Positions 1-9,252 of a stretch of 64,000 nt of DNA are shown here, in pieces (the stretch's first letter is position 1; every line of letters begins with the position of its first letter). The position numbers were made by a program, and so were the translations under genes. The stretch is from Bradyrhizobium sp. CCBAU 53421 (GTDB taxonomy: Bacteria > Pseudomonadota > Alphaproteobacteria > Rhizobiales > Xanthobacteraceae). Under the pieces are notes generated by a model. That model saw only the letters and a program-made list of their open reading frames with translations, searched no databases and had not been told where the DNA came from. The stretch is taken from positions 7,254,001-7,318,000 of the forward strand of contig NZ_CP030047.1 of the NCBI RefSeq assembly GCF_015291625.1, written 5' to 3'.

Positions 1-433
1 TCGCAATGAGTTCGTCATAACCCTGCATGCCGCCAGGGACCGGTCCCTCGTCCAGATAGACCATCGCGGTAAGTGATTTCGCACCACGCAGCGCCGAGCC
101 GATCTCGGCAAAGGCCTTGTCGACCAGCAGCAATTTCGGCGTGGAATCGTCGATCGCATAGGCATTCTCGGCGACCGCCCAGCGGGTGTTGAGCGGCACT
201 GCGACCGCACCGGCCCAGGCGATGGCATAGAGCGCCTCGATATAGAGATCGCTGTTGTGCGCAAGGATCGCAACGCGATCGCCGGCCTCGATGCCGAGCC
301 GCCGCAGCCCGCCCGCGGCACAGGCGACGCGATGGCCGATCTCCTTCCAGCTTCGCGACCGTCCGGCATGGATGGTGCCGGGCGCATCCTTGCGCAACTG
401 CACTGCCGAGATGAGCGCCTGCGTCAGCTTCAT
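1..433 (-). CDS. AMP-dependent acyl-CoA synthetase (N-terminal part, cut by window edge)
   Basis: The visible 144 residues match the N-terminus of ANL-superfamily acyl-CoA ligases, which activate a carboxylic acid to its CoA thioester with ATP. Typical stretches are GDRVAILAHNS near residue 49 and GAVAVPLNTRW near residue 71. The ATG at 433 follows a GGAGGAAAC ribosome-binding site. The AMP-binding P-loop and the C-terminal domain lie outside the window, so the substrate cannot be judged. The gene diverges from the ABC binding protein at 635. A thioesterase further on suggests an acyl-CoA catabolic locus (inference). Confidence 0.85.
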   Translation of the reverse strand, partial: MKLTQALISAVQLRKDAPGTIHAGRSRSWKEIGHRVACAAGGLRRLGIEAGDRVAILAHNSDLYIEALYAIAWAGAVAVPLNTRWAVAENAYAIDDSTPKLLLVDKAFAEIGSALRGAKSLTAMVYLDEGPVPGGMQGYDELIA

Positions 434-634
434 GTTTCCTCCTTGCCGCCATTCGGCCGCGCACGCGCGGATGTTTCCGTCACGCGTGAGGCTGATATCC
501 CTGCCCGGAGATTCCAGTTGATAATCCGGACATACGGTCTATTATTACATAGCCGATGCGGCGGGTAAAGCCTTTGCCGGCTCCGCCGTCGGGATCAACG
601 AGCCCCGCAAAAGAGGGCGTCATGGGAGGGGAAG

Positions 635-1858
635 ATGCGGAAGCTAATCGCAACGCTTGCCGTGTGGGCGCTCGCGCTCAGCGGAGGGCTCGGAACAGCG
701 AACGCCCAGAAGGCCTATGGTCCAGGAGTTAGCGACACCGAAATCCTGCTCGGCGCCAACGCGCCCTACAGCGGACCGGCGTCGATCTATGCGAGCTTTC
801 CGAAGACCATGCTCGCCTATTTCACGATGTTGAACGAGAAAGGCGGCATCAACGGCCGCCACATCAACTTCCTGACCCGCGACGACGCCTATAGCCCGCC
901 CAAGACCGTGGAGGTGACGCGCGCGCTGGTCGAGAACGACAAGGTGCTCGCGATCATGGCGCCGTTCGGCACGCCGACCAACGCCGCGATCCAGAAATAT
1001 CTCAACAGCAACGGCGTTCCGCAACTCCTGGTGCAGAGCGGCGGCACCCGCTGGAACGATCCCAAGCAGTTCCCCTGGACGACGCCCTACTCGCCGACCT
1101 ACGTCAACGAGTCCCGGATCATCGCCCGCTACGTGCTGCGCGAGAAGCCGGATGCCAAGATCGGCGTGCTGCTGCAGGCCGACGACATCGGCAAGGATTT
1201 TGTGCTCGGCCTGAAGGAAGGCCTCGGCGCCAAGGCCGACACCATGATCGTCAAGGAGGCGATGTATCAGTCGACCGAGCCCACTATCGACTCGCAGATC
1301 GTGAATCTGAAGGCGTCCGGTGCCGATACAATCTTGATCGCCGCGCAAAACAAGTTCGCCTCGATGGCGATCCGCAAGATCCACGAGCTCGGATGGAAAC
1401 CGCTGATCTTCCTCGGCTCGACCGCGAATTCGATCGCCGGCGTGCTGGTGCCGGCGGGCATTGAGGCCTCGACCGGCATCCTGACCACGACCTCCTACAA
1501 GACACCCAACGATCCGGCCTGGGCCAATGACAAGGGCATGGCCGACTATCTCGCCTTCGCCGCGAAATACATGCCGGGGATGGACCCGAACGACGTGATC
1601 GCGGTGACCGGCTACACCACGGCGCAGCTCGGCGCCATCATCCTGCAACGCTGCGGCGACAACCTCACGCGGGAGAACGTGCTGAAGCAGGCCACCAACC
1701 TCAGCGGCATCGAGCTGCCGATGCTGCTCCCGGGCATCACGATCCAGACCACGCCGCAGGATTACGCGGCGATCACCGAACGCCGCTTCGCCCGCTTCGA
1801 CGGCAAGACCTGGGGGCTGTTCGGCGACATCGTGGGCGCGGGTCCGGCCAAGGATTGA
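635..1858 (+). CDS. ABC transporter substrate-binding protein, branched-chain amino acid type (LivK-like)
   Basis: This 407-aa protein has a cleavable signal peptide (hydrophobic core at residues 4-20, likely cut after ANA/Q). It looks like a Peripla_BP_6 / HAAT-family periplasmic receptor: the opening GVSDTEILLGANAPYSGPAS and the later IAPFGTPTNAA region are typical. In rhizobia such proteins bind amino acids, aromatic acids or other carboxylates. No permease or ATPase gene is adjacent in the window. The start follows a GGAGGGGAAG ribosome-binding site. The neighbouring acyl-CoA ligase and thioesterase suggest an organic-acid ligand (inference). Confidence 0.88.
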   Translation: MRKLIATLAVWALALSGGLGTANAQKAYGPGVSDTEILLGANAPYSGPASIYASFPKTMLAYFTMLNEKGGINGRHINFLTRDDAYSPPKTVEVTRALVENDKVLAIMAPFGTPTNAAIQKYLNSNGVPQLLVQSGGTRWNDPKQFPWTTPYSPTYVNESRIIARYVLREKPDAKIGVLLQADDIGKDFVLGLKEGLGAKADTMIVKEAMYQSTEPTIDSQIVNLKASGADTILIAAQNKFASMAIRKIHELGWKPLIFLGSTANSIAGVLVPAGIEASTGILTTTSYKTPNDPAWANDKGMADYLAFAAKYMPGMDPNDVIAVTGYTTAQLGAIILQRCGDNLTRENVLKQATNLSGIELPMLLPGITIQTTPQDYAAITERRFARFDGKTWGLFGDIVGAGPAKD

Positions 1859-1912
1859 TCCCGCGCCGGCCATCCATCTGACCGAACCGGCTCAAACATA
1901 AGGACAAGAACA

Positions 1913-3028
1913 ATGCTGACAGCCCAGGACGATCTCATCGGCCACCAGACGCCGCAGCCGTTTGCCAAGGCCGGCGGCGGCGATGTCAGGTTCACCGAGC
2001 GCTACTGGTACACCGCGCATCCGATCGACGGCAGCGAGCTGCTGATCGACATCGGGCTCGGCTATTACCCGAACCGCAACGTAATGGACGGCTTTGCCGG
2101 CATCAGCATCGGCCGCCGCCAACACAACTTCCGCGCCTCGCGCCGGCTCGGGACCCGTCCGCTGGAGACGGAAGTCGGCGGGCTCAGGATCGAGATCGTC
2201 GAAGGCAACAGCCTGCACAGGGTCTCGCTCGCCGACAATCCGTCCGGGATCAGCTTTGAGCTCGAATTCAAGGCGAGCTTCCCGGCGGCGCAGGAGAAGC
2301 AGAATTTCCGCGAGCGCAACGGCGTCGTCGAGGAAGACCTCGCGCGCGTCTCGCAATTCGGCCGCTGGCGCGGCTGGATCGTCGCCGACGGCAAGCGCTA
2401 CGAGATCGAGCCGGAACAATGGTGGGGACAGCGCGATCGTTCCTGGGGCCTGCGCTCGGAGATGCGCACCGACGAGACAACGCCGCCGGTCGCAACCCAT
2501 CGCAATTTCTTCTGGACCTGGTCGATGTTCCAGTTCGAGACGTCCGCGCTGTCGATCTTCATCAAGGAGCGCACGCCGGGCAAGCCGCATTACCTCTCCG
2601 GCACCGAGTTCCGCCGCGAGGCCGACGGATCGGTGTCGCATCGCGAGGTGACCTCGGTCGAGCACGCGATCGAATGGGCCGACGATCCGCTCGGCCAGAC
2701 CATCGCGGTGGCCGACTTCACCTTCAGCTTCGAGCGCGGCGAGCCGCGCCGCGTCAGGATGCTGGGATTGCCGACGCGATTTTATCTGAAGGCCGGCATG
2801 TATGGCGGCCTGCAAGGCTGGACCCACGGCGACGACCGCGGCGAGAGCCATGCCGCCCACGACATCTGGAACCTCGACGACGCGGCGACACGCGCCATCG
2901 CTCGGACGCTGTCGGACCATGTCGTCCGGCTCGAAAGCGGCAACGAAACCGGATTCGGCATCAGCGAATACGGCGTCGCCGCCGGCTATCCGCTCTATCC
3001 CGGACCGCAGAAATTCCCGGCGATGTGA
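1913..3028 (+). CDS. conserved protein of unknown function (DUF7064/DUF7065-like)
   Basis: A 371-aa protein with no signal peptide or membrane segment. The motif EQWWGQRDRSWGLR near residue 166 recalls conserved proteins of lipid and terpenoid gene clusters (DUF7064/7065-like, possibly a lipocalin-like beta-barrel); this assignment is from memory. No catalytic residues can be assigned. It lies 54 bp after the binding-protein gene, and its stop overlaps the next start (TGATG at 3026-3030), so the three genes are probably co-transcribed and this one is translationally coupled to the thioesterase gene. Confidence 0.7.
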   Translation: MLTAQDDLIGHQTPQPFAKAGGGDVRFTERYWYTAHPIDGSELLIDIGLGYYPNRNVMDGFAGISIGRRQHNFRASRRLGTRPLETEVGGLRIEIVEGNSLHRVSLADNPSGISFELEFKASFPAAQEKQNFRERNGVVEEDLARVSQFGRWRGWIVADGKRYEIEPEQWWGQRDRSWGLRSEMRTDETTPPVATHRNFFWTWSMFQFETSALSIFIKERTPGKPHYLSGTEFRREADGSVSHREVTSVEHAIEWADDPLGQTIAVADFTFSFERGEPRRVRMLGLPTRFYLKAGMYGGLQGWTHGDDRGESHAAHDIWNLDDAATRAIARTLSDHVVRLESGNETGFGISEYGVAAGYPLYPGPQKFPAM

Positions 3029-3954
3029 TGGACGGGCAAGGCATCCGCGTCGCGGAGGGACATGGCGACACCTGCGATCCGTGGGACGACAAGGCGGCGG
3101 AGGCGCTGGTCTCGCTCGAGACCATCGCGCCGCTGCGCTATCGCAGCCGCTTCGGCGACGGCAATCTCAACGGGCGCTCCTACGGCGGCCAGATCCTTGG
3201 CCAAGCCATGATGGCCGCAACGCTCAGCGCGCCCGAAGATCGCCCGGCGGCGATGCTGCAACTCCTGTTCCTGCGCGGCGCCGATCCTGTCAGGCGCATC
3301 ACGTTTGACGCGGCGGTTCTGCAGGACGGCAAGCGGTTCTCCTCCCGCCATATCCTCGGCAGCCAGGGCGACGGCCGCATCGTGCTGAGCGCGCAGGCCA
3401 CGTTCTGCGCAGCGCAGCCGGGTCCGCGGCACGCAGCGCCGTTTGCACGATCGGAACATCCCGAGAGCCTGCCCGATCTGAGCATGATCCCCGACCGGCT
3501 GATGGCGCAGTTGCGACCGCTCGGTCCGTATTCGCAGCACATCAAGTCCAGCATGGATTTCCGTATCCCCGAGATCGAGCGTCAGCTCTCGGCCGCGACG
3601 GCAGGGCCGCGCCTGCGCTTCTGGATCAGATCCCGCCAGCCGCTCGCCGCCGGTTCCCGCGCCCAGGCCGCGGTGTTCGCCTATCTCTCGGATTGGTGGC
3701 TCAATTTCTCCAGCGTCGGCGGCCATCTCCGCGACCTGCAGTCGCGCGCGCCGCTCTATCTGTCGAGCCTCAACCATTGCATCTGGTTTCACCGCGCATT
3801 CTCGCCCGACGCCTGGATGCATGTCGAAACCGAGAGCCCGTGCGCCGACGGTGGCCGCGGGCTGTCGATCGCCCGCGTCCATGACCGCGATGGGTCGATG
3901 CTCGCGACCTCGATCCAGGAAACCCTGATGGTGCATCCGGACGGTGATGCGTAA
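3028..3954 (+). CDS. acyl-CoA thioesterase II family protein (TesB-like)
   Basis: A 308-aa double-hotdog protein. The early YGGQILGQAMMAA stretch, the DGKRFSSRHILGSQGDGRIVLSAQATF segment, and a C-terminal half with SLNHCIWFHRAF and MHVETESPCADGGRGLSIA are all typical of TesB thioesterases, which hydrolyse acyl-CoA to acid and CoA. The start at 3028 overlaps the preceding stop (TGATG); longer in-frame starts would run into the preceding gene and were not chosen. It probably works with the acyl-CoA synthetase at the window edge. Chain length and substrate cannot be told. Confidence 0.85.
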   Translation: MDGQGIRVAEGHGDTCDPWDDKAAEALVSLETIAPLRYRSRFGDGNLNGRSYGGQILGQAMMAATLSAPEDRPAAMLQLLFLRGADPVRRITFDAAVLQDGKRFSSRHILGSQGDGRIVLSAQATFCAAQPGPRHAAPFARSEHPESLPDLSMIPDRLMAQLRPLGPYSQHIKSSMDFRIPEIERQLSAATAGPRLRFWIRSRQPLAAGSRAQAAVFAYLSDWWLNFSSVGGHLRDLQSRAPLYLSSLNHCIWFHRAFSPDAWMHVETESPCADGGRGLSIARVHDRDGSMLATSIQETLMVHPDGDA

Positions 3955-4150
3955 GCCACGCCGCGACAGTTCAGCGCGTGTCGTGATCGCGGCTGCGTAG
4001 CAGCCGTTGCCCGTGATTGGGTTCCATCGTCTGTTGAATCCCGGCAACACCGCCAGACAAAATGCGCAATCGTGCAGATTGCGCGCTTTGAATCACGAAG
4101 GCGCCGCATCCCTGTCAAATCCTGTCTGCGGGTGGCGCAACAAAAACACT

Positions 4151-4399
4151 ATGGGGAAAACCTACATGCAGCAGGCAGTCTCGGGCGCACGGAGTGCGGA
4201 ATCGTCTGGCTATGTTCTCTACTTCCAGCTCGCCAGCAATGGCGCGAGACGCGCGTGCAGTCTGACGATCCAGGCGGAAAGTGCCGACGAGGCGGCGCGG
4301 ATCTTCCGCGAGAACTGGGGCACGATCGAATCGATGGCACGCGACGGCGTGAGCACGGGAATGGTCGGTTCGGCGTGCGTCAGCCTGGCTATGTCGTGA
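4151..4399 (+). CDS. small hypothetical protein
   Basis: An 82-aa reading frame starting MGKTYMQQ (an alternative ATG lies five codons in). I do not recognise a family. The composition is plausible for a small soluble protein, with an LTIQAESADEAARIFRENWGTIESM stretch that would form an amphipathic helix. It is followed about 120 bp later by a strong intrinsic terminator on the same strand, which supports transcription through here. Upstream in-frame codons extend to 4007 but look non-coding. Confidence 0.5.
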   Translation: MGKTYMQQAVSGARSAESSGYVLYFQLASNGARRACSLTIQAESADEAARIFRENWGTIESMARDGVSTGMVGSACVSLAMS

Positions 4400-4519
4400 G
4401 GCGCATCGCGCCTACACGAGCGACCCTACGCTTGAGGTGCGACAGCAAGACGACTGCTGACCGCAGACCAGGATCGCGCGACCATTTGACGCGCTAACCT
4501 GACAATCAAACATGAGAGG

Positions 4520-4547
4520 CGAGGCTCGCGCACGCGCGCGAGCCTCG
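4520..4547 (+). terminator. intrinsic terminator
   Basis: A perfect 12-bp stem (CGAGGCTCGCGC and its complement) with an ACGC loop is followed on the + strand by the T-rich run TCTTGTCTT. It lies after the small gene ending at 4399 and insulates the downstream iron-uptake cluster. Confidence 0.8.
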
Positions 4548-4561
4548 TCTTGTCTTAGAAC

Positions 4562-4606
4562 GATTCAAATCCAATCCGGTTAGAGGGATTCAAGTCTGCT
4601 CCGGTT
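4562..4606 (+). repeat. tandem imperfect 20-nt direct repeats upstream of the TonB receptor
   Basis: Two copies (4562-4581 and 4587-4606) of GATTCAA-TC-TCCGGTT type agree at 16 of 20 positions and are offset by 25 bp. They sit between a terminator and the receptor start, where an iron-responsive regulator site would be expected. They do not match a Fur or Irr consensus that I can recognise, so a regulatory role is only inference. Confidence 0.5.
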
Positions 4607-4672
4607 CTTTTCGCGCGGGCTAGCTGCTAGAGGCGCGGCGTGAATGAGTTTGCGTGAATCGGAAGTCTAAGA

Positions 4673-7021
4673 GTGCCTGCAAGAGTGTCTGTGAATGCTG
4701 ATGGCCGGCTTGTCGGCGACCGTCGAAATGCCGCCGACAAGGGCCGTACTCACCTGCTGATCGGCGCGGCATTCCTGCTCGCCGATGTCTCCTCGGCGGT
4801 GACGCCAGCAAACGCTCAATCGAGCGTCCCCTTGCCGCCGGTCACGGTCGACCAACCGACGCAGAAGCGCAAGCCGACCGCTGCGGCGAAGCCGGCGCAG
4901 CGAACGCAAGCCGCCGCCTCGGGACGGCAGCGCAGCCGGCCTGCCCAGCCGGCGCCACCGACACCGTCGCAGCGTGCAGCAGCGGCCGCCGCCGCGCTGA
5001 ACGAAGCCAAGCTCGGCTATCGCGCGATGCCGAGCTCGACCACCTTGCGCAGCGGCGCCTCGCCGCTCGACACCACGCAGACGGTCAATGTCGTACCAGA
5101 GCAGGTGCTGAAGGATCAGCTGCCGCGCAATCTTGACGACGCGCTCGCCAATGTCAGCGGCGTTACCCAAGGCAACACGCTGGCCGGCACCCAGGATGCG
5201 GTGATGCGCCGCGGCTTCGGCGACAACCGCGACGGCTCGATCATGCGCAACGGCATGCCGCTGGTGCAGGGCCGCAGCCTCAACGCTGCGGTCGAGAGCG
5301 TCGAGGTGCTGAAAGGCCCGGCGTCGCTGCTCTACGGCATCATGGATCCCGGCGGCATCGTCAACACGATCAGCAAGCGCCCCGAACTGTATCAGCACGG
5401 CTCGGTGACCCTGCTCGGCTCGACCTTCGCCAACGACAAGAGCGGCGCCGACGGCACCATCGACATCACCGGCCCGATCGGCAATGGCGGCCTCGCCTAC
5501 CGCTTCATCGGCTATGGCGTGAGCGAGGACTATTGGCGCAATTTCGGGCGCCACCGCGAAATGCTGGTCGCACCGTCGCTGGCCTGGTACGGCGACAACA
5601 CCACCGTCCAGCTCAACTACGAGCACCGCGAATTCATCACGCCGTTCGACCGCGGCACCGCGTTCGATTCCGTGACCAAGGCGCCGCTGGCGATCCCGGC
5701 GACGCGGCGGCTCGACGAGCCCTTCAACAACATGTGGGGAACTTCCGACCTGATGCAGGCCTCGGTCGAGCACCGGCTGAACCAGGACTGGAAGCTGTTC
5801 GCGGCCTACAGCTACAACACCGAGACCTTCAGCGCCAACCAGCTCCGCATCACCGGCGTCAACAGCAAGACCGGCGTCGAGACCCGCAGCAATGACGGCA
5901 CATGGGGCTCGCTCAGCAATGCAAGCTACGGCACCTCCTATCTGCAGGGCAATGTCTGGCTCGGCGGCTTCCGCCACGAGGTGCTGCTCGGCGGCGACGG
6001 CCAGTACCGCACGATCTACCGCGACAATCTGATCCGGCAGGCGACGCCGAGCTTCAACTTTTATAATCCGGTCTATGGACTGATCACGCCGGGCACCACG
6101 ATCTCCGCCGCCGACAGTGCCCAGACCGACAAGCTCGGTCAGTGGTCGCTGTTCTTCCAGGACACGCTGCATCTGACCGAGCGCTTCGCGCTGGTCGGCG
6201 GCGTGCGCTACATGGATTATGATCAGATCGCCGGCAAGGGACGGCCCTTCATCACCAACACCAACGTCTCGCAGGACAAGGCGCTGCCGCTCGGCGGCGC
6301 CATCCTCAAGCTCACTGACGAGGTCTCGCTTTACGCAAGCTACACGCAATCGCTGAAGCCGACCTCGACGATCGCGCCGCTGACCGGCGGCGTCGTGATC
6401 GGCTCCAACATCGCGCCCGAAGAGGGCACCCAGTGGGAGACCGGCGTCAAGTTCGACTTCAACAAGCGGATCTCCGGCACGCTTGCGCTCTACGACATAG
6501 ACAAGAAGAACGTGCTGGTCTCGCAGCTCAACCCCGCGACCGGTATCGTCGAATACCGCACCGCCGGCAAGGTTCGTTCGCGCGGCGTCGAACTCGATGT
6601 CACCGGCAGGTTGACCGACAGCTGGAGCATGATCGGCAGCTATGCCTATACCGATGCACGGGTCACCGAGGATCCGACGCTCGCCGGCAACGCCCTGCAG
6701 AACGTCGCACTCAACACCGCCTCGCTCTATCTGGTTTACGATTTCGGCACCACCCTGCCTGGCCGGTTGCGCCTCGGCGGCGGCGCGCGCTATGTCGGCG
6801 ACCGGCCCGGCGATGCCGCCAACAGCTTCGTGCTGCCGGCCTACACCGTCGCTGATGTCTTCGCGACCTACGAGACCAAGGTGCAGTCGTTCCCGGTAGT
6901 CTACCAGTTCAACGTCAAGAACCTGTTCGACACCGTCTACTACCCCTCCGCCAACAACATCCTGACGGTGGCGATGGGCGACGCGCGGCGCTTCTCGCTT
7001 TCGGCGACGGTGAAATTCTAG
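4673..7021 (+). CDS. TonB-dependent siderophore receptor
   Basis: A 782-aa outer-membrane receptor. The N-terminus has a hydrophobic export signal ending near SSAVTPANAQ, then a Pro/Ala-rich linker. The plug domain follows (VNVVPEQVLKDQLPRNLDDALANVSGV; SVEVLKGPASLLYGIMDPGGIVN), then a 22-strand-type barrel ending in an aromatic residue (LSATVKF). This is the siderophore-receptor class (FpvA/FhuA-like); it imports a ferric chelate using TonB energy. The start is GTG at 4673, as no upstream or nearby in-frame ATG fits. Two bases separate it from the ferric-binding protein gene, indicating an operon. The ligand is unknown. Confidence 0.92.
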   Translation: MPARVSVNADGRLVGDRRNAADKGRTHLLIGAAFLLADVSSAVTPANAQSSVPLPPVTVDQPTQKRKPTAAAKPAQRTQAAASGRQRSRPAQPAPPTPSQRAAAAAAALNEAKLGYRAMPSSTTLRSGASPLDTTQTVNVVPEQVLKDQLPRNLDDALANVSGVTQGNTLAGTQDAVMRRGFGDNRDGSIMRNGMPLVQGRSLNAAVESVEVLKGPASLLYGIMDPGGIVNTISKRPELYQHGSVTLLGSTFANDKSGADGTIDITGPIGNGGLAYRFIGYGVSEDYWRNFGRHREMLVAPSLAWYGDNTTVQLNYEHREFITPFDRGTAFDSVTKAPLAIPATRRLDEPFNNMWGTSDLMQASVEHRLNQDWKLFAAYSYNTETFSANQLRITGVNSKTGVETRSNDGTWGSLSNASYGTSYLQGNVWLGGFRHEVLLGGDGQYRTIYRDNLIRQATPSFNFYNPVYGLITPGTTISAADSAQTDKLGQWSLFFQDTLHLTERFALVGGVRYMDYDQIAGKGRPFITNTNVSQDKALPLGGAILKLTDEVSLYASYTQSLKPTSTIAPLTGGVVIGSNIAPEEGTQWETGVKFDFNKRISGTLALYDIDKKNVLVSQLNPATGIVEYRTAGKVRSRGVELDVTGRLTDSWSMIGSYAYTDARVTEDPTLAGNALQNVALNTASLYLVYDFGTTLPGRLRLGGGARYVGDRPGDAANSFVLPAYTVADVFATYETKVQSFPVVYQFNVKNLFDTVYYPSANNILTVAMGDARRFSLSATVKF

Positions 7022-7022
7022 C

Positions 7023-8048
7023 ATGGGCACGGCACGGACAGCGATCGGACTGCTCGCCGTCCTGGCTGCGACCGCTTTCGCCTGCGCCACCGTCCACGCC
7101 GAGGAGCTCACGCTCTACTCGACCCGGGAAGCCAATCTGGTCGAGCCCGTCATCGCCGCCTTCACGGCAGCGAGCGGCACCAAGGTCAGGACCGTCTTCG
7201 TCGAGGACAGCCTGGTCAAGCGCCTGACAGCGGAAGGCGACACCTCATCCGCGGATGTCCTGCTGACCATCGGCCTCGACAAGACGATTCTGCTTGCCGC
7301 GCGCGGGCTGACGCAGGCGATTGCATCTCCAGGGCTTGAGCAGGCGGTGCCGGCGAACCTGCGCGGCGGCAACGGCCAGTGGATCGCGCTCGCCATCCGT
7401 CCGCGTGTGGTGTTCGCACGCAAGGACAGCCCTCTCGCCGCGATCACTTATGAAGAGCTCGCCGATCCCAAATGGCGCGGCAAAGTGTGCATGCGGCCGG
7501 CCGCGCACCAGAACAATGTCGCGCTGATCGCGGCCTATCTTGCACATCATGGGACGGATGCGACGGAGACCTGGCTCGGCGGACTGAAGCGCAACCTCGC
7601 CCACAAGCCGGCCGGCAAGGACAACGACGTGGTCCGCGAGATCGCGGAAGGGCGCTGCGACATCGGAATCGGCAACACGGTCGCGCTCGCGCAGCTTCGC
7701 GACGGCCGCGACGGCACCGACTGGCGCGCATGGGCGGACGCCGTGAAGGCGGTGCCGACCATATTTGAGGGCGGCGGCAGTCACGTCAATCTGACGGGCG
7801 CCGCGATCGCCCGGCACGCACCGCATCCGGCCGCGGCCCGCGCGTTCCTCGAATTCCTCGCCACACCCGAGGCCCAGACGATCTTCTCCACCGCCGAGCT
7901 GCAATACCCCGTGCTTGCGACCGCAAGGCGGGCCCCGATCGTGGAGGGGATCGGATCGTTCGCGGCCGATGCTCTCTCCATCGACGAGATCGCGGCGCAT
8001 CAAGCGGCCGCAACCGCCCTGATCCGAAAGGCCGGATTCGATGAGTGA
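7023..8048 (+). CDS. periplasmic Fe(III)-binding protein (FbpA/AfuA type)
   Basis: A 341-aa protein with a signal peptide (cut near VHA/EE). It starts the mature chain with ELTLYSTREANLVEPVIAAF and continues VRTVFVEDSLVKRLTAEG, the pattern of the FbpA/AfuA/IdiA class of ferric-iron binding proteins. Its gene begins one base after the TonB receptor stop and overlaps the next gene by 8 bp. No FbpB permease or FbpC ATPase is in the cluster, so either these are encoded elsewhere or the protein acts as a periplasmic carrier for iron released from the receptor ligand (inference). Confidence 0.87.
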   Translation: MGTARTAIGLLAVLAATAFACATVHAEELTLYSTREANLVEPVIAAFTAASGTKVRTVFVEDSLVKRLTAEGDTSSADVLLTIGLDKTILLAARGLTQAIASPGLEQAVPANLRGGNGQWIALAIRPRVVFARKDSPLAAITYEELADPKWRGKVCMRPAAHQNNVALIAAYLAHHGTDATETWLGGLKRNLAHKPAGKDNDVVREIAEGRCDIGIGNTVALAQLRDGRDGTDWRAWADAVKAVPTIFEGGGSHVNLTGAAIARHAPHPAAARAFLEFLATPEAQTIFSTAELQYPVLATARRAPIVEGIGSFAADALSIDEIAAHQAAATALIRKAGFDE

Positions 8049-9243
8049 TGTCCAACGCCCGATCAAGGCCGCGCTGCTGCAGGTCCACTCCATCGCCGGC
8101 CTCGCGCTGGCGCTGCTCTGGGCCGTGGTCGGCCTCACCGGCGCGACGATGGCGTTCGAGGACGAGATCGAGGCCAGCCTGAACAGCGGCATCATGCGCG
8201 TCGACGCCAGCGCGGCCCGGCGGCTGACGCCGGATGAACTCGTCGCATGTCTCCAGTCAGGTGGCGACTTTGGCCGGGCCTCCGCCGTGATGATGGCGAG
8301 CAACCCGTCAGCGGCCGCGCGCGTCCGCTTCGCCCGCGGCGAAGGCGGCTCGCGGCCATCCTCAGTGTATGTCGACCCCTATGACGGACATGTGCTCGGC
8401 TCGCCGCGCGGCGAGGACTTCTTCGCCACCGTCCGCAAGCTGCATCGCTGGCTGCTCCTGCCGGGCGACGGCAACGGCATTGGCCGCACGATCACCGGGT
8501 CAGCCGCGATTGGCCTGATCGTGATGCTGATCACCGGCCTCGTGCTGCGCTGGCCGCATCGCGCGCGTAGCGTGAAGATGTGGCTGAAGCCGAACCTGGG
8601 CCTGCGCGGGCGCGGCCTGCACCGCTCGCTGCACGCCGTGATCGGCACCTGGGTGCTGCCGGTCTATCTGGTGATAACGCTGACCGGGCTGTGGTACTCG
8701 TTCGAATGGTACAAGGCCGGCGCCAACTGGCTGTTGGCACGGCCTCAAGCCACAGCCGCAGCGATGCAGCCCAAACCCCCGCGCGCCGGCGCGGCTGCCG
8801 CGAGCAAGGGCGACACCAGCGCCGAGGCAAAGCCACTCGCCTTCGACCGTGTCTGGTCGGCCTTCCTGCAACAGGAGAAGGACGGTTACGCAAGAGCCCT
8901 CCTGACCTTGCCGGCCGGCGCGGGCACGGCGGTGCGCGTGCGGTCATGGCCGCGAGATTCCTCGCTCGAGAGCGTGCGTGACGAATTTCGCATCGACGCC
9001 GTCACCGGGCATGTCATCTCGTCGGATCGCTACGCGGACAAGACGTTCGGCGAGCGCGCCCTTGCCGGCGTGCTCGACATCCACCGCGGCGCCATCCTGG
9101 GATGGCCCGGCAAGCTCGCCTTCATGCTCGCCGCCGCCATGATGCCGCTGTTCGCCCTGACCGGCCTGCTGCTCTATCTGTCCCGCCGCAGACACCGGCG
9201 CCTCGCTCGGCCGCCGGTCGGCCACCTCGTCCCGGGCGAATGA
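8041..9243 (+). CDS. PepSY-associated TM protein (iron-regulated inner-membrane protein)
   Basis: A 400-aa protein with four clear membrane segments: residues ~18-38 (LHSIAGLALALLWAVVGLTG region), ~150-172 (GSAAIGLIVMLITGLVLRWP), ~200-222 (VLPVYLVITLTGLWYS), and ~355-378 near the C-terminus. The histidine-rich turns LHRWLLLPGD and LHRSLHAVIG are typical of the PiuB/PepSY_TM family found beside siderophore receptors; some members act as ferric-siderophore reductases. It overlaps the preceding gene by 8 bp. The likely job is iron release or reduction at the inner membrane (inference from family and context). Confidence 0.87.
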   Translation: MSDVQRPIKAALLQVHSIAGLALALLWAVVGLTGATMAFEDEIEASLNSGIMRVDASAARRLTPDELVACLQSGGDFGRASAVMMASNPSAAARVRFARGEGGSRPSSVYVDPYDGHVLGSPRGEDFFATVRKLHRWLLLPGDGNGIGRTITGSAAIGLIVMLITGLVLRWPHRARSVKMWLKPNLGLRGRGLHRSLHAVIGTWVLPVYLVITLTGLWYSFEWYKAGANWLLARPQATAAAMQPKPPRAGAAAASKGDTSAEAKPLAFDRVWSAFLQQEKDGYARALLTLPAGAGTAVRVRSWPRDSSLESVRDEFRIDAVTGHVISSDRYADKTFGERALAGVLDIHRGAILGWPGKLAFMLAAAMMPLFALTGLLLYLSRRRHRRLARPPVGHLVPGE

Positions 9244-9252
9244 ACTGCGCGA

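Noticed and set aside
4667..7111. Very long minus-strand frame (about 814 codons) opposite the TonB receptor
   Set aside because: It is exactly antisense to a clear receptor gene, with low-complexity composition caused by high third-position GC on the real strand.
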